A stretch of DNA of 64,000 bases from Blumeriella jaapii (taxonomy: Eukaryota; Ascomycota; Leotiomycetes; Helotiales; Drepanopezizaceae), in NCBI GenBank assembly GCA_009599575.1, contig VWND01000095.1, positions 124,001-188,000 of the forward strand, written 5' to 3'. This document shows positions 32,132 through 42,452 of this stretch, in pieces (position 1 is the first letter of the stretch; each line of letters starts with the position of its first letter). Both the position numbers and the translations under genes were made by a program. The notes beneath the pieces were generated by a model. The model did not search any database and had not been told where the DNA came from. It saw nothing but the letters and a program-made list of their open reading frames with translations.

Positions 32132-33382
32132 ATGGAGCACTGCCTCCCCGTGCAAAACAGTGAGGTCTACCTCTTGTCCGCCTCGTATCCCTCCACCATG
32201 TCGCTGCCCTCCCCCCCCTCCACCGCATCGCCTGGCGAGCGCGCTCTCTCGCCCCCGCTAGACGATCTGATGTCGACAACACCCCCCGACACCGACGTCG
32301 ACACCGACAGCGACAGCAGCAGCAGCGGCGGCGACTCCTGTATCACCGATTCGAGCTTCCGCCAGCGCCTCGCCGAGGCGGTCCACGTGCTCAGCACCGA
32401 AGCGACGGCCCTCTCGGCGCTCACCCTCCTCTACGAGTCGGAGCCGACGGCGCGCGCATCCTTCAACCGCGCGGTCGAGGCCATCATCCGCTCCCGGCGC
32501 GCCAAAGGCCGGCTCATCGTCTGTGGCGTGGGCAAGAGCGGCTACATCGGCACCAAGCTCGTGGCAACCATGAACTCCCTGCAGATCGTGTCGCACTACC
32601 TCCACCCCACCGAGGCCCTCCACGGCGACCTGGGAGGCATCACGGACGACGACACTATCCTCCTCATCACCTTCTCGGGGAGCACGCCCGAGCTGCTCCA
32701 GCTCCTCCCGCACCTCGACCCCAAGCTCCCCCTCATCATTATCACGGGCCGCAGGGACGAGTGTGAGGTCAGCCGGCGCCGTCCGGATGCCATCCTCTTG
32801 CCCGCCCCCATTCACAAGTCGGAGACTGAGTGCTTTGGCTTCAATGCGCCCACGGTGTCCACGACGATGGCGCTCGCCCTCGGGGACGCCCTGTCCGTCA
32901 CGGTTGCGAAGGAGCTGCACATCAACGTGCAAGCCGTGTTCTCGCGTTTCCACCCGGGCGGCGCTATCGGCGCGAGCGCACAGGCGGGCCCGAGGTGCAT
33001 CTCGGACCTGACCATCCCAATCCAACTGATCCCCGAGTTGAGCCGGCACACGCCACTCACGGGCGCTCACGTGCTGATGAGCGCCTACAAGAGTCCGAAG
33101 GGGTGGGTCCGCCTCGGCGACGATGCCCTGGTGCCGCCGCGAAGGATACAGAAGATGAGCGTCGATGACATGGATGAGCCCGCGTCGTGCATCGCGGGGC
33201 TCGTGATGCCGCGGCGCGAGTGGATCTTGGTCCCCGCGGAGATGTCGATTCCGCAAGTGAGGGATTGGCTGCTGGGTGGTGGCATTGGAAGCGCCACGAA
33301 AAACATGGATGATGCGGTGCTGGTAACGATGGTGAGGGGGGAGGCTGTGGGCGCGGTGGAGGTCGCGACAGTGATGGCATGA
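32132..33382 (+). CDS. SIS-domain sugar isomerase-like protein (KpsF/GutQ type)
   Basis: The model encodes 416 aa from the ATG at 32132; an ATG at 32198 (394 aa) is a good alternative. A Ser/Asp-rich N-terminus is followed by a SIS domain: 'LIVCGVGKSGYIGTKLVATM', 'HYLHPTEALHGDLGGITDDD', 'LLITFSGSTPELLQLLPHL' and the closing 'SRFHPGGAIGASAQ'. These are the signatures of bacterial arabinose-5-phosphate isomerases (KdsD/KpsF/GutQ). The C-terminal about 150 residues sit where those enzymes carry two CBS domains, but only a weak resemblance is visible. Fungi lack Kdo, so the substrate is unknown. The gene is very GC-rich. The antisense frame at 32258-33256 is a shadow. Confidence 0.8.
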   Translation: MEHCLPVQNSEVYLLSASYPSTMSLPSPPSTASPGERALSPPLDDLMSTTPPDTDVDTDSDSSSSGGDSCITDSSFRQRLAEAVHVLSTEATALSALTLLYESEPTARASFNRAVEAIIRSRRAKGRLIVCGVGKSGYIGTKLVATMNSLQIVSHYLHPTEALHGDLGGITDDDTILLITFSGSTPELLQLLPHLDPKLPLIIITGRRDECEVSRRRPDAILLPAPIHKSETECFGFNAPTVSTTMALALGDALSVTVAKELHINVQAVFSRFHPGGAIGASAQAGPRCISDLTIPIQLIPELSRHTPLTGAHVLMSAYKSPKGWVRLGDDALVPPRRIQKMSVDDMDEPASCIAGLVMPRREWILVPAEMSIPQVRDWLLGGGIGSATKNMDDAVLVTMVRGEAVGAVEVATVMA

Positions 33383-35310
33383 TGGGGAAGCCTTCCATCA
33401 CAAGACTCTTGATACCCACAACAGACACGAGGCGCATCCAAACAACAGCGGTCAGAGCTGTTACCGACCTACGATACCCCCTTCTTGCAACTCGGTGGGC
33501 AGCGGTGGACTGCCAGGCGTTACAAAACGGCGGCGATGGGGTGGGAACACCACGCCATCGCAGTGAGAAGATTAAGCGAGCCTAGAGCCGCTGGTCGATG
33601 ATCAGCAAATTTGCGATCATAGGAACCTTTGGGTCCTTTTCCTCTTCACGTTTCTCCTCTTTCTATTCCATTGGAACTCTTGAGGTTGGCAAGCAGGGCG
33701 ATCGAATCAACATCAATGTGGACGGCATCTGGGGGTGGCTGCCGAGAAATCTGAGAAGCTGCTCCGGTTGGGGGAGTGTGCATCCGGCATGCACGCATGG
33801 AGACAAGTGGGAGATGAGTGATCGGGGACGAACGACTCTCTCGCTAACTTGAGATCAAAGGAGGGAAAGTGGATAGAGGAAAAGAAAAGTGGATCGAATT
33901 TGTCTCACGGTTGGAAGCAGTCATATAGCTCAATGAAGCACCACAGAAGCACCACATGCGAGTTAGGACCGACCCTTTGCTTCGTAGCACGTAGTCATCT
34001 CCACTTCACACAGATCCTGCAAGCTTTTCAAGATCGGATCACACGTTATCCCATGCTCTGCCATGGCATGCCCCGCGCTAGGTTCTGGGAGCTGGTCTGG
34101 TTTTTATCACTGCGTGCAGTGGTAGATGGATAAGTACAGTGCTGCTCGGACTCAAACCTCCACACGATTAATCTACTGTAACGTTCAAGCAAAAGCCCCA
34201 CTTGACGACTGGCTCAATGGCAGAAATGAATCGTCTCATTGGGCGGGCGGACTTGAGACGTAGATGTATCTGTTTACAGTACATGTCTTCGTACTTGTTA
34301 GGTATCTAGGATAGACATCACAGCCCCTCGCGACGTACAGTATGCAGGTATGTACTGTACTTACTGTGCTGTAAAGTACCACCCGTCCGAGGGTACTGGA
34401 TGTCTCGCCTTCCAATGCCAATGTTGAACAACCACAGTTGCTTCAAACGATGTTCACATCGTCTGCTTCTTCCACGCGGAAGGTCGGGAACGAGTTATCT
34501 ACATATGATAGAGCAGAAAGGTTGTTCGGGGCTATGATAGTGTTGTGCTTTACTTACATTCCTTTCATTTCCTTTGTTCCAGATGCATTATTCTTGTACG
34601 CTTTCAGTAGTAAATAAATGTTCCTGGAGCGCGGAAAGGCTCGTCGTCACGTGGTAACGAGCCTCCTCGGAGACTGGTTTTTCCGAACGACTGACTAAGC
34701 GAGCCCGAGCCTTCCGTCTTTTACGGAGTGCTCGCCAGTCAGACCTAGAACAAAATAAGTCATACACTACTGCATACAACTCATCCGTTCAAGCCTCCGG
34801 TGAGGGTTCCTACCGACTATTCAGCTATGCACGACAGATAGGCTGGCTCGATTTTCTCACTTTAGAAGGTACTCGTTGCTACCTTACAAACAGTACAGTA
34901 CAGTACCTGCAGTACATACAGTATAGTACCGAGTACAGAAAGGTACTGCAAGTACCGACGCTCGGTAATGTTTGCCGAGACACTGTTCTGTTTTACTCGT
35001 ATTTGATTCATTTCAAGGTCGTACTTATAAATATATGTATGTCGGGGCGATGCTTCGGCTGACATCTCGGGACCGGAACCGAAACCGGACTCGATCGAAG
35101 CTTGTGAGATGGGATGGTGTTGACGTCATGAAGGAGGCGAACCTTGGATGCATGCACATAAGCTCGACCCCGCTGACCACTCTCCATTGCAACCTCAACC
35201 TCAACTTCAACCACACAACATTCATCAAACTCTCGACATACCACACGCACTTGAACGACCATCGCAGTTCACTACCATCACCACGGCAATCAACCAATCA
35301 ACCAGCCACA
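33383..35310. other. Intergenic with two GTAC-rich clusters
   Basis: No gene was found. At 34274-34380 and 34868-34955 the DNA is crowded with GTAC, TACAGTAC and GTACTGTAC motifs. The last 140 bp are a CA-rich leader for the WW gene. Confidence 0.5.
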
Positions 35311-36213
35311 ATGGCAACTCCCTCTGATCCTCCTCCCCCCTACACGCCCTCCGCCAATGCCGCCCCCCAGCAATCCACCAATAGCAACACCCTTCGCGTC
35401 CCCAACACCCGCAACGGCATTCCCCCTCAATCCCGGCGCTCCATGGAAGATGAGGCCCGCCCTCTGCCTCCTGGCTGGGCACGCCAGTATGACGCCGAGA
35501 CGCACCATCAGTTCTTCGTGGACACGGCCGCTCGTCCTCCACGCAGCATTTGGTGTCACCCCTTCGACGACGAGACGTATCTCGCCTCCCTGCCCGCCGA
35601 CGAGCGCGCCCGCATTCAATCGCTTCACCGCGTGCCCACGCCGCAGGACATTAATGCCGAGAGCAGTGGCGATGACGAGCATGAGCACGTGAAGCCGGCG
35701 GACAGAGCACACAAAGCAGATCGCCCGACGGGAGTGCACAAGCTGACGCGCAAGATGAAGGATGCCCTCACGTCCTCGACGCACGAGGAGCGCGAGGCTG
35801 AACGCGCGCAGCGAGCTCGCGACGAGGCGGCAGCATATGAGCGACACCAGCACATTAGGCGGCAGATGAGCCGGGCGATGGAGACGGGTGAGCCACAGCT
35901 GCTGGGCCGCGACAGGAATGGGAAGGAGGTATACATCGAGCCGCCGCAGATGCGCCAGGGCTATCGGTATGGCGGTGGCGGCTATGGGTACAATCCGTTT
36001 GCGAGTGGGGTCTATGGATACCCTGGGGCCATGGGGATGGGTATGGGAGGAGGGGGTGTGAGCATGATGGGGGGTGGGTTTGGACCGCAGAGGTATGCGA
36101 GGCCCGCGTATCCCTACAGCCGGCCTTATGGTGGTGGCTATGGAGGAGGGTTTGGGATGCCGCTACTTGGTGGGCTCGCGGGTGGTGCGGTCTTGGGGGG
36201 TTTGTTGTTTTAG
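35311..36213 (+). CDS. WW-domain protein with PPxY motif and Gly-rich C-terminus
   Basis: A single exon encodes 300 aa. The frame is open upstream to 34972 but that part reads as leader. A PPPPY motif stands at residues 7-11. One WW domain covers about 51-85 ('LPPGWARQYDAETHHQFFVD', then 'RSIWCHPFDDETYL'). A charged helical stretch follows ('STHEEREAERAQRARDEAAA'). The C-terminal 90 residues are Gly/Tyr/Met-rich, ending in a hydrophobic 'GGLAGGAVLGGLLF'. WW domains bind PPxY ligands, so self-association through the N-terminal PPxY is possible. Such proteins are common in ascomycetes and of unknown job. Confidence 0.8.
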   Translation: MATPSDPPPPYTPSANAAPQQSTNSNTLRVPNTRNGIPPQSRRSMEDEARPLPPGWARQYDAETHHQFFVDTAARPPRSIWCHPFDDETYLASLPADERARIQSLHRVPTPQDINAESSGDDEHEHVKPADRAHKADRPTGVHKLTRKMKDALTSSTHEEREAERAQRARDEAAAYERHQHIRRQMSRAMETGEPQLLGRDRNGKEVYIEPPQMRQGYRYGGGGYGYNPFASGVYGYPGAMGMGMGGGGVSMMGGGFGPQRYARPAYPYSRPYGGGYGGGFGMPLLGGLAGGAVLGGLLF

Positions 36214-37055
36214 GGGAGGCAATGCATCTGCTATGCTGTACTTGCGACTGTTGTGGGAACACTGGGATGGATGGGAAAACACACACGGGAAAACATGACG
36301 GCGCTCTCATCCTGGAAGACAGAACAGGAGTAAGGCACATCTCAAACGGAGGGTTTGATAGATTCATACACGGCATGTATGTTTAACACGAGATATGGAA
36401 CCCGGTACTTCTTGGTCCTCGCTAGTATGGATAAGAGGTTGGTCCTGGGTGTTTCCCTTTATTTGTCTAGTATGAATGAATGTACGACAACCAAGAACAG
36501 TCAAGATCCTTCATAGATGGATTTGTCGTGTAAACAGAAGAGCCTCGATTAACCTGCAACAAATCTGTTTCAATAACTAAATAGTAGTAAGGATTGACAA
36601 GAGCCAGCCAGCCAGCCAGCCATCCAATCACAGCAGCTCCTTTCCTGCTGAGTGGGCGACCGCAAAAGGCCGAGCCGAGGTCCAGCGCATGCAGCAGCCC
36701 CGTAGCCCGGGTCCGGGGCCGCAACCCGCAATCATCTACACCAGACTTCTACTTCTCTCTCCTTATCCATTTACAGCTTCACTGTTTCCCCCTCCATATC
36801 ACCCAGCTTCACGTCTCTGGAAAGGGCGCAAATCTCCATAGAGATCGTCAACGACGCACCTTTGTACATACGCCACGTACCTATCGACTTGCCTACCTGC
36901 GCCCATACCTACACCTCGAAGTCGACGAACAGCACGCAGAGGAACTTGCCCGACGTTGATAAAGGATAGATAGAAGTCGCGCACGGGAAAGGAAAAGAAA
37001 GCGGCGGAAAGGAGAAGATCAAGAAGAATAAGACAATAAGAAGTAAAGAGCAAAG
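36214..37055. other. Intergenic, leader of the cytochrome b5 gene
   Basis: A (CCAG)n-like repeat occurs near 36604-36622. The 3' half reads as an A-rich leader before the ATG at 37056. Nothing else was recognised. Confidence 0.4.
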
Positions 37056-37451
37056 ATGTCCAAGTCCTTCTCCCCCGCCGACGTCGCAACGCACAAGTCC
37101 GCCGAGACGGGCGGCATGTACATCATCATCGACGAGGGCGTGTACGACGTTACTGGTTCGTCGTCCTCTTTCTCTTCTTCCCTTTCCCTCTATATTCAGC
37201 TCTCTCAGCCTTCCTCCCTCCCCTTCCGATCCCACCCAGAGACGAACAGCACAGCCAGAAGATCAAAAAAGCTGACGCGCGGGAAACATGCAGGCTTCGT
37301 AGACGAGCACCCGGGCGGGGCCAAGATCCTGAAGCGCGTTGCGGGCAAGGACGCCAGCAAGCAGTTCTGGAAGTACCACAACGAGGGCGTGCTGAAGAAG
37401 TACGCGCCGAAGCTGAAGATCGGGACGGTGGCGGAGAAGGCAAAGTTGTAG
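37056..37451 (+). CDS. Small cytochrome b5-like heme-binding protein
   Basis: The exons are 37056-37155 and 37294-37451 (85 aa). The intron is 138 bp (GTTCGT...CAG), phase 1, joining 'YDVTG' to 'FVDEHPGGAKIL'. The protein is just the cytochrome b5 fold: 'FSPADVATHKSAETGGMYII', the HPGG heme-ligand turn, and the second ligand His in 'FWKYHNEGVLKKYAPKLKIG'. No membrane anchor is present, so it should be soluble. Proteins of this kind donate electrons to lipid hydroxylases and desaturases. The intron length is divisible by three and carries no stop, so retention gives an in-frame 131-aa form. Confidence 0.88.
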   Translation: MSKSFSPADVATHKSAETGGMYIIIDEGVYDVTGSSSSFSSSLSLYIQLSQPSSLPFRSHPETNSTARRSKKLTRGKHAGFVDEHPGGAKILKRVAGKDASKQFWKYHNEGVLKKYAPKLKIGTVAEKAKL

Positions 37452-38278
37452 ATGCAGTGGGATTCGTGGGAGGTGTGGGTGGGCTGAGAGCCGGACTAGG
37501 CGCGGTTTAGGAGGATGGGTGGGAGAGGGGATAATGAGTTGGGGAGTTGGAGATGGGCATAGATGGAGATGGGTATGGGCATAGGGGTGTTGACGGGGGT
37601 GGGAGGAACAGGCAGGGCTGTATATGAGATATAAGATCACCAGATGAGCAGATAAGATATGGGGAAGAACAAGTGTATGCGTGTGGGTTGCTTGCCGTCG
37701 CTGAAGAAAGGTGGAATCTCCGTCAGGGACGTCAATACCACTCGTAGGAAGGACACGAGAGACGCAAGAGCAAGCTACAGTCAGCACAAGAATACCTACA
37801 GAAAGTACATGACCCAGCCAGCGTTGCAAACGCAAAATAAGAATCACTTATGCAACGAAGCGATCGTCATCTTCGCGTAGCCAGCCACGTCAAGCTCGTA
37901 TAGATACAAGCCTTTAGCCTAGCTATCCGAATGGAGTTCGCTGGCTGAAGCAGCTCCGCTTTGTTTTATAGTTTGACTTTTGCGTTTCGTGTACGGAGGT
38001 ACGTCTTCAGAAACTGGCAAAAATGTGCCTATTTATATTCATGTCTGTCCCCCTTCCAACAAGCAAAACACGCCCGCCCGTTCAATCCGTCCTTCCTCTC
38101 TGTGTTGCTCGCGGTGTTGGTAGGGTTTGTTGATATTCGCTACCCACGCGACCTCCTCCGACGGCGGCCAGAGGCAGCAGCTGCGAGTACTGTACTGCAC
38201 ACACAGCCAAAACATCGCCAAAGTCCAACATTGGTGGTGACCTGGATGCCACGTCGACCACACGCAGTCGGATCCACG
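37452..38278. other. Intergenic between cytochrome b5 and ceramidase genes
   Basis: No gene was recognised. A GAGTACTGTACTGC motif near 38186 lies about 90 bp before the ceramidase ATG. Confidence 0.4.
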
Positions 38279-39950
38279 ATGGCATTTTCCATCTCCTACC
38301 CAGCGCGCGCGCACCAAGGGTTCTGGGGCCCAGTCGACTCGCAGCACAAGTACGTACAGCACCATCCTTCGCCTTGTGGTATTCGCCATCAGGGATCATG
38401 CTAATCCATGGCTCCTCGAACAGCTTTTGCGAAGAGGCAAGTCGAAAGCCGAGCCACGCAACGCAACGCAACGCAACGCGTGGCTTGAGGGAAGAAGAAA
38501 GGCACGACAGTACTAATGCGCTCCCCCAGGATTACATCCTCACGCCTTACATTGGCGAGTTCGTCAATACGCTTACGAACTTGACGTACCGTACGTCTCT
38601 TGTTCCCTTTTTATTTTTCTTTTCTTTTCCCCTCTGGAAGGCGACGGCCGTCTTGAGCAACAGTTGCTGGGTGCCATGTCACGTGACACGCCTGTATCAC
38701 AGGAGCACGAGAGCCACCGCGATCGATTCTCGAGGTGGAGATGGATAGAGTGAGAAAGGAGGTGGAGGTCTGGCGAGGACTGAGCTGACGGGAGAGACAA
38801 CCGCAGTTTACTACGCCTACCACGGCATCAGGAACAACGCCAATCGCAAGGACGCCGTGCTGAGAAACCTGCCGTACTTGGGCATCGCCGCCGTGGGAAT
38901 TGGGTCGGCGGTCTTTCACGCGACGATGAAGAACTGGACCCAGTGGTGTGAGTTGCTCAGGATTTCCAGACACCCGAGCTGACAACTCCCTCAGGCGATG
39001 ACCTCTCTATGCTCGTCGCAGTAGCAACAGTCTTCCACCGCGTCTCCACTTTCGACACGTCGCTCACCACCACCGCCATCTCGGGCATCGCCATCACTGC
39101 CGGCATGATGGCCTTCAGCGCGTGGCATTGTATCACGGACGAGACCGTTATGCATTCTGTTCTGTTCGGTATGTCGCTCTTCCCATCCCACGTCGCCTGA
39201 CGGCGAGAGCATGGGGGAGAGCGTGGTGCTAACGCAGAAACAGCCATCATGATCGTCCTCGTAGGCCAACAGACACGCTCGGTCATCACGAAGAGGGTCT
39301 CTGATCCCGCGGTCGCGAGAGACGTCCGGAAGCTCGCGATTTGGGGCGGCAGTAAGTCGCTCTCCTCTTCCTCTGCATGATCCCGCTTCTTCCCCCCGAG
39401 TCTGATGCGAACACCTTGGATATTTCCTGCTTTGGATCTCTCAATGTTGACATGCATCTGCCAGTCATCTTCGTCTCCGGCTTCGGCATCTGGAACATCG
39501 ATAATGCCATCTGCCCGACTCTCACCTCCTGGAAGCGCACGCTCGGCATGCCGTGGTCTTTCGTGCTGGAGCTGCATGGCTGGTGGCATATTTTCACCGG
39601 CGCTGGTGCTTACATCTGTGAGTCTTCCCCATCTCCCTACCTTTTTCTATCCCTCGCGCCTAGTGCTTCTTTCCTGTCACCAATAATGTGGCAGAATCTC
39701 AGATCTAATCCCTTCGCTAGTCATCGCCCTAGTGGAGTACCTCACCTCCGAAGAGGCCGGGCAACCTCTCGACTCCTCCTTCGCGTGGCCCGTCAACATG
39801 ATCGTGAACGGGCAACCTGGCCGCAAGCTGTCGCTATGCGGACCACTCACGGCGGAGACGCATGGGAATGGCGGGCCGCTCAACGGGGGGATGAAGGGCA
39901 ACAGCGCCGTGGACTCGAATGGAGAGGGGAGCGCGAGGAGGAGACTGTGA
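38279..39950 (+). CDS. Alkaline ceramidase (YPC1/YDC1 family)
   Basis: Eight exons: 38279-38349, 38424-38436, 38530-38590, 38807-38947, 38995-39168, 39244-39351, 39465-39617, 39721-39950 (316 aa); all phases agree. It cleaves ceramide to sphingoid base and fatty acid in ER/Golgi membranes. Conserved blocks are 'GFWGPVDSQHNFCEEDYI', 'EFVNTLTNLTYLYYAYHG', 'GSAVFHATMKNWTQWCDDLS', 'AFSAWHCITDE' and 'LELHGWWHIFTGAGAY', supplying the His/Asp/Ser set of the CREST hydrolase fold. Seven helices are expected. The second exon is only 13 nt, and the intron after it starts GCAAGT (a GC-AG intron); both are required to keep the 'NFCEED' motif in frame. The C-terminus is Gly/Asn-rich. Confidence 0.93.
38452..38485 (+). 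repeat. (AACGC)n microsatellite inside an 8-bp inverted repeat, ceramidase intron 2
   Basis: AGCCACGC at 38452-38459 and its exact complement GCGTGGCT at 38478-38485 enclose an 18-nt AACGC-repeat loop. The hairpin lies 15 nt inside the GC-AG intron. Confidence 0.75.
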
Positions 39951-40641
39951 GAGCGAGAGTGTCAGTAACCAGAGGGGATGTTGTGTCGTTCGTGCCTTGG
40001 CCACAGTGTGCTCGACTCTCGCCTTCTGTCGAGTTTTGCCCGCTGGTAGCCGAGGAGTTAGCTGGTGATGATACCAATAGTGGATTTTGCGCACTCGGCT
40101 TTGACCACTCTCTCGATTGCAACCAGCAAATTCGCTTGAAAACGTGAAGTGTGAGTTCCACGGGGCCAAGGATGAAGCCGATGGGATGAGCGCCTTGGAA
40201 CGGGCCAACCCGCCTTAGGTCTCCGGGCATGGAGAGGCCGGAGGCCGCACGCTGGAAGAAGGAATCTGTTGCCCGTGAATCCGGTCGCGGATGGCGCCGG
40301 AAAGAGAGCGGCTCCAATACTGCTTGTCAATTACTCGTTAACATGAGGGCGTGCCAGCCCCGCTCTCCGTGAAGGAGTGCTTTAGCCATTAGGTACTTAC
40401 TGCCTCTCCCACCTTCGCTACATCTGTAACGGCTGCAACTCAAGCTAAACCGTTTCGTAGTTCTGTAATGCCGATCTTCTCCTCGCGTCATCGCTCGTCA
40501 TTTTGGGGCTCCGAGAACCTAGCCAATCTTTCCATTGGCGCTTGGGCACGAAAGTAGCATTGTTTACGTCTCTTCGCTTAGCCCCGAGCCCTTTCAATTG
40601 GAGAGCTTCCCACGTTTTTTTCTTCTCGATAACAAAACACG
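39951..40641. other. Intergenic
   Basis: This is 3' sequence of the ceramidase gene and a T/C-rich stretch resembling a leader just before 40642. Nothing else was recognised. Confidence 0.4.
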
Positions 40642-40814
40642 ATGGCTGTGAGAAAGATCCGAGTTACTCGCAATTTGGCTGATGGTAAGTCTAGTGCCTG
40701 CAGCCTAACCGCCTCACTTTTCCGCTTTTCAAAGGCGGATTTTGTGAAGCAAGCTATGAGAGCAACATGGGAAGCTACTCGCCAAGATATTCAAGTCAGA
40801 GTGGGTTTGCGTAA
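40642..40814 (+). CDS. Possible two-exon small protein (40 aa)
   Basis: A leader-like sequence ends in an ATG at 40642. Exon 1 (40642-40684) stops at a GTAAGT donor. The 50-bp intron has a CTAAC branch and an AAG acceptor, and exon 2 (40735-40814) reaches a stop. The product, beginning MAVRKIRVTRNLADG, has no recognised domain. A further GTGGGT donor before the stop could extend it. The splice signals are good but the coding evidence is thin. Confidence 0.3.
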
Positions 40815-40969
40815 CGATAACCAAAAATCGTACAACTACATTGTTTGTTTTCTTGGTCTCATCAGTACTGTAGATCAAATGATACCCTTCGCATACGATT
40901 GAGTGGTATCTATAACGCCTCAGACTCCTTTGCTAGCCAAACAACTCGACCCAAACACCAACATACACA

Positions 40970-42201
40970 TCAGCCTCTAAACACGTCGACCCAGTTTTGG
41001 CCTCCGAATGCCTTCTGGAAGTCCTGAGCATATCCAAGGGTGACAGCACAATTGCTTTCGCTTCGTGCCACCTCAGCTTTCGGAAGCCACTTCGTTAATT
41101 GAGAGATGCGATTGGAGTTCTGTTCCTGATAAGCATTATGGCTGAATACCGGAGAGGGCATGTCTTACGGAGGGATGTGTTGACATCCATTCAGGGACCG
41201 CATGCTCCTTCTGAGACGCCTCCATGCGTTCCCAAACCTTAACTGCCTCCTTCGGGTCATAACAGCTGTGCGCCATCATCATCAAGCCAATGTAATCCGC
41301 CTCGCTTTCCTGTTTCCTGGACGCCGGCCGCATCACACCTAGATCCATCATGACCTCACCGATAAAACGGCCTAGGCCAAAGGTGTAGCCGGTGGCATCC
41401 AGGAAGTAAAGCGCGATTCGCAGAGGCTCTTGGATCAAGATACGCTGCTCATCCGCTCCGCACTGTGCCGCGCAAGGTTATGAGCTATTTCGTGACCGAG
41501 CACTGCTGCGAGTCCATCTTCGTTCTTGGTGATCGGGAGGATACCACTGTACACGAAGACCTTGCCGCCGGGTAGGACGAAAGCATTGGCTTCTGTTTCT
41601 CGTGAGCACAATTCACTGGCACGGCCAGAGACCACGCACCATTGGAGCTGATCACATGGACTTCCCAGTCCACATGTTCCAAGCCACTGGCGGGGATCAA
41701 CCTCGCCATGACTTTCTTCACCAGCTTCGTCCTTCTATCCCATTCCGGCAATATCGAACGAGCGTGCTCCTGCAGAATCATCCTGTAGGCCCGCGCCCCC
41801 TCTGCTTCAAGCGTAGCATCGCTGTAGCAGTTGAACCTTTTCCTGCCAGATACCGGTACCGTCTCGAGGTTTGAGAAGTAGAATATTGTTCCAGATCCGA
41901 CGGCTATCACAGCGATCCATTTTAACTTGGGGCTGCGAACAGCGCCGCTGATTTGCTCGTTCGTGAAGAGGGGTTTCGCTCGTCTTGCTTCTTCAACGTC
42001 GTACCGAAGATGGTGTCTTCGCGGTGGCTGTCGTTGCGGAGGAGGTGGGGGATATCGTCGGAATTCAGACTCGTACCGACACGGGATGAATGTCGAGGGG
42101 TGGATACAGGGAAACGAGTGTCGGGAAGCTTGAGGGAACACCCTGGGCGGTCGTCGACTCAGGTTACGTAGGGACGCTCTTGAAAAGGATTGTGATAACA
42201 T
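40970..42201 (-). CDS. OMA1: OMA1 mitochondrial metalloendopeptidase, with one frame disruption
   Basis: Exons read 42201-41640, 41592-41169 (frame break inside) and 41119-40970; introns are 47 and 49 bp. OMA1 is an inner-membrane M48 zinc protease that acts in mitochondrial quality control. The N-terminus is Arg/Ser-rich like a mitochondrial presequence, followed by a helix ('[18 protein letters not shown]'). Motifs are '[18 protein letters not shown]', the zinc site HEIAH in '[20 protein letters not shown]', and the third-ligand block '[20 protein letters not shown]'. After 'ERMSSV' (about 41442) the frame must shift by one base to continue as '[18 protein letters not shown]'. A one-base deletion would restore 378 aa. 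No intron fits there. It is either a sequencing error or a young lesion. Confidence 0.85.
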
Positions 42202-42452
42202 GTCGCGAGTCGAGATGATTTGGAAAGTGAAGGTTTTGTCAGCCTTGCTTGCATTCCGACCAAGATGTCGTCTCATCGGCTCAGCCTCGCTATCACTAGT
42301 CCCCCGTCGTACTCGTACACGATGACGTCTCGCTATCGGGCTATCAACCTCCAAGCCAAGCTCTCTCTCTCCATCACGACAAACACCAGCCATCAGAGCA
42401 GCACCAAGTCAAGACCAGGCAAAAAAAAGCACACCATCAGAAGACCTTCACG
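42202..42452. promoter_or_regulatory. Shared divergent promoter of OMA1 and the kelch gene
   Basis: Only 251 bp separate the two start codons, which point away from each other. The stretch holds CT-rich and CACC-rich leader-like sequence and no clear TATA box. Confidence 0.4.

Noticed and set aside
32258..33256. 332-codon open frame antisense to the SIS gene
   Set aside because: It is rich in Glu/Arg/Gly/Val from GC-rich codon mirrors and has no domain; the sense strand has full SIS motifs.
34972..35310. N-terminal extension of the WW-domain protein
   Set aside because: CA-rich leader-like sequence; the ATG at 35311 begins the conserved PPPPY-containing protein.
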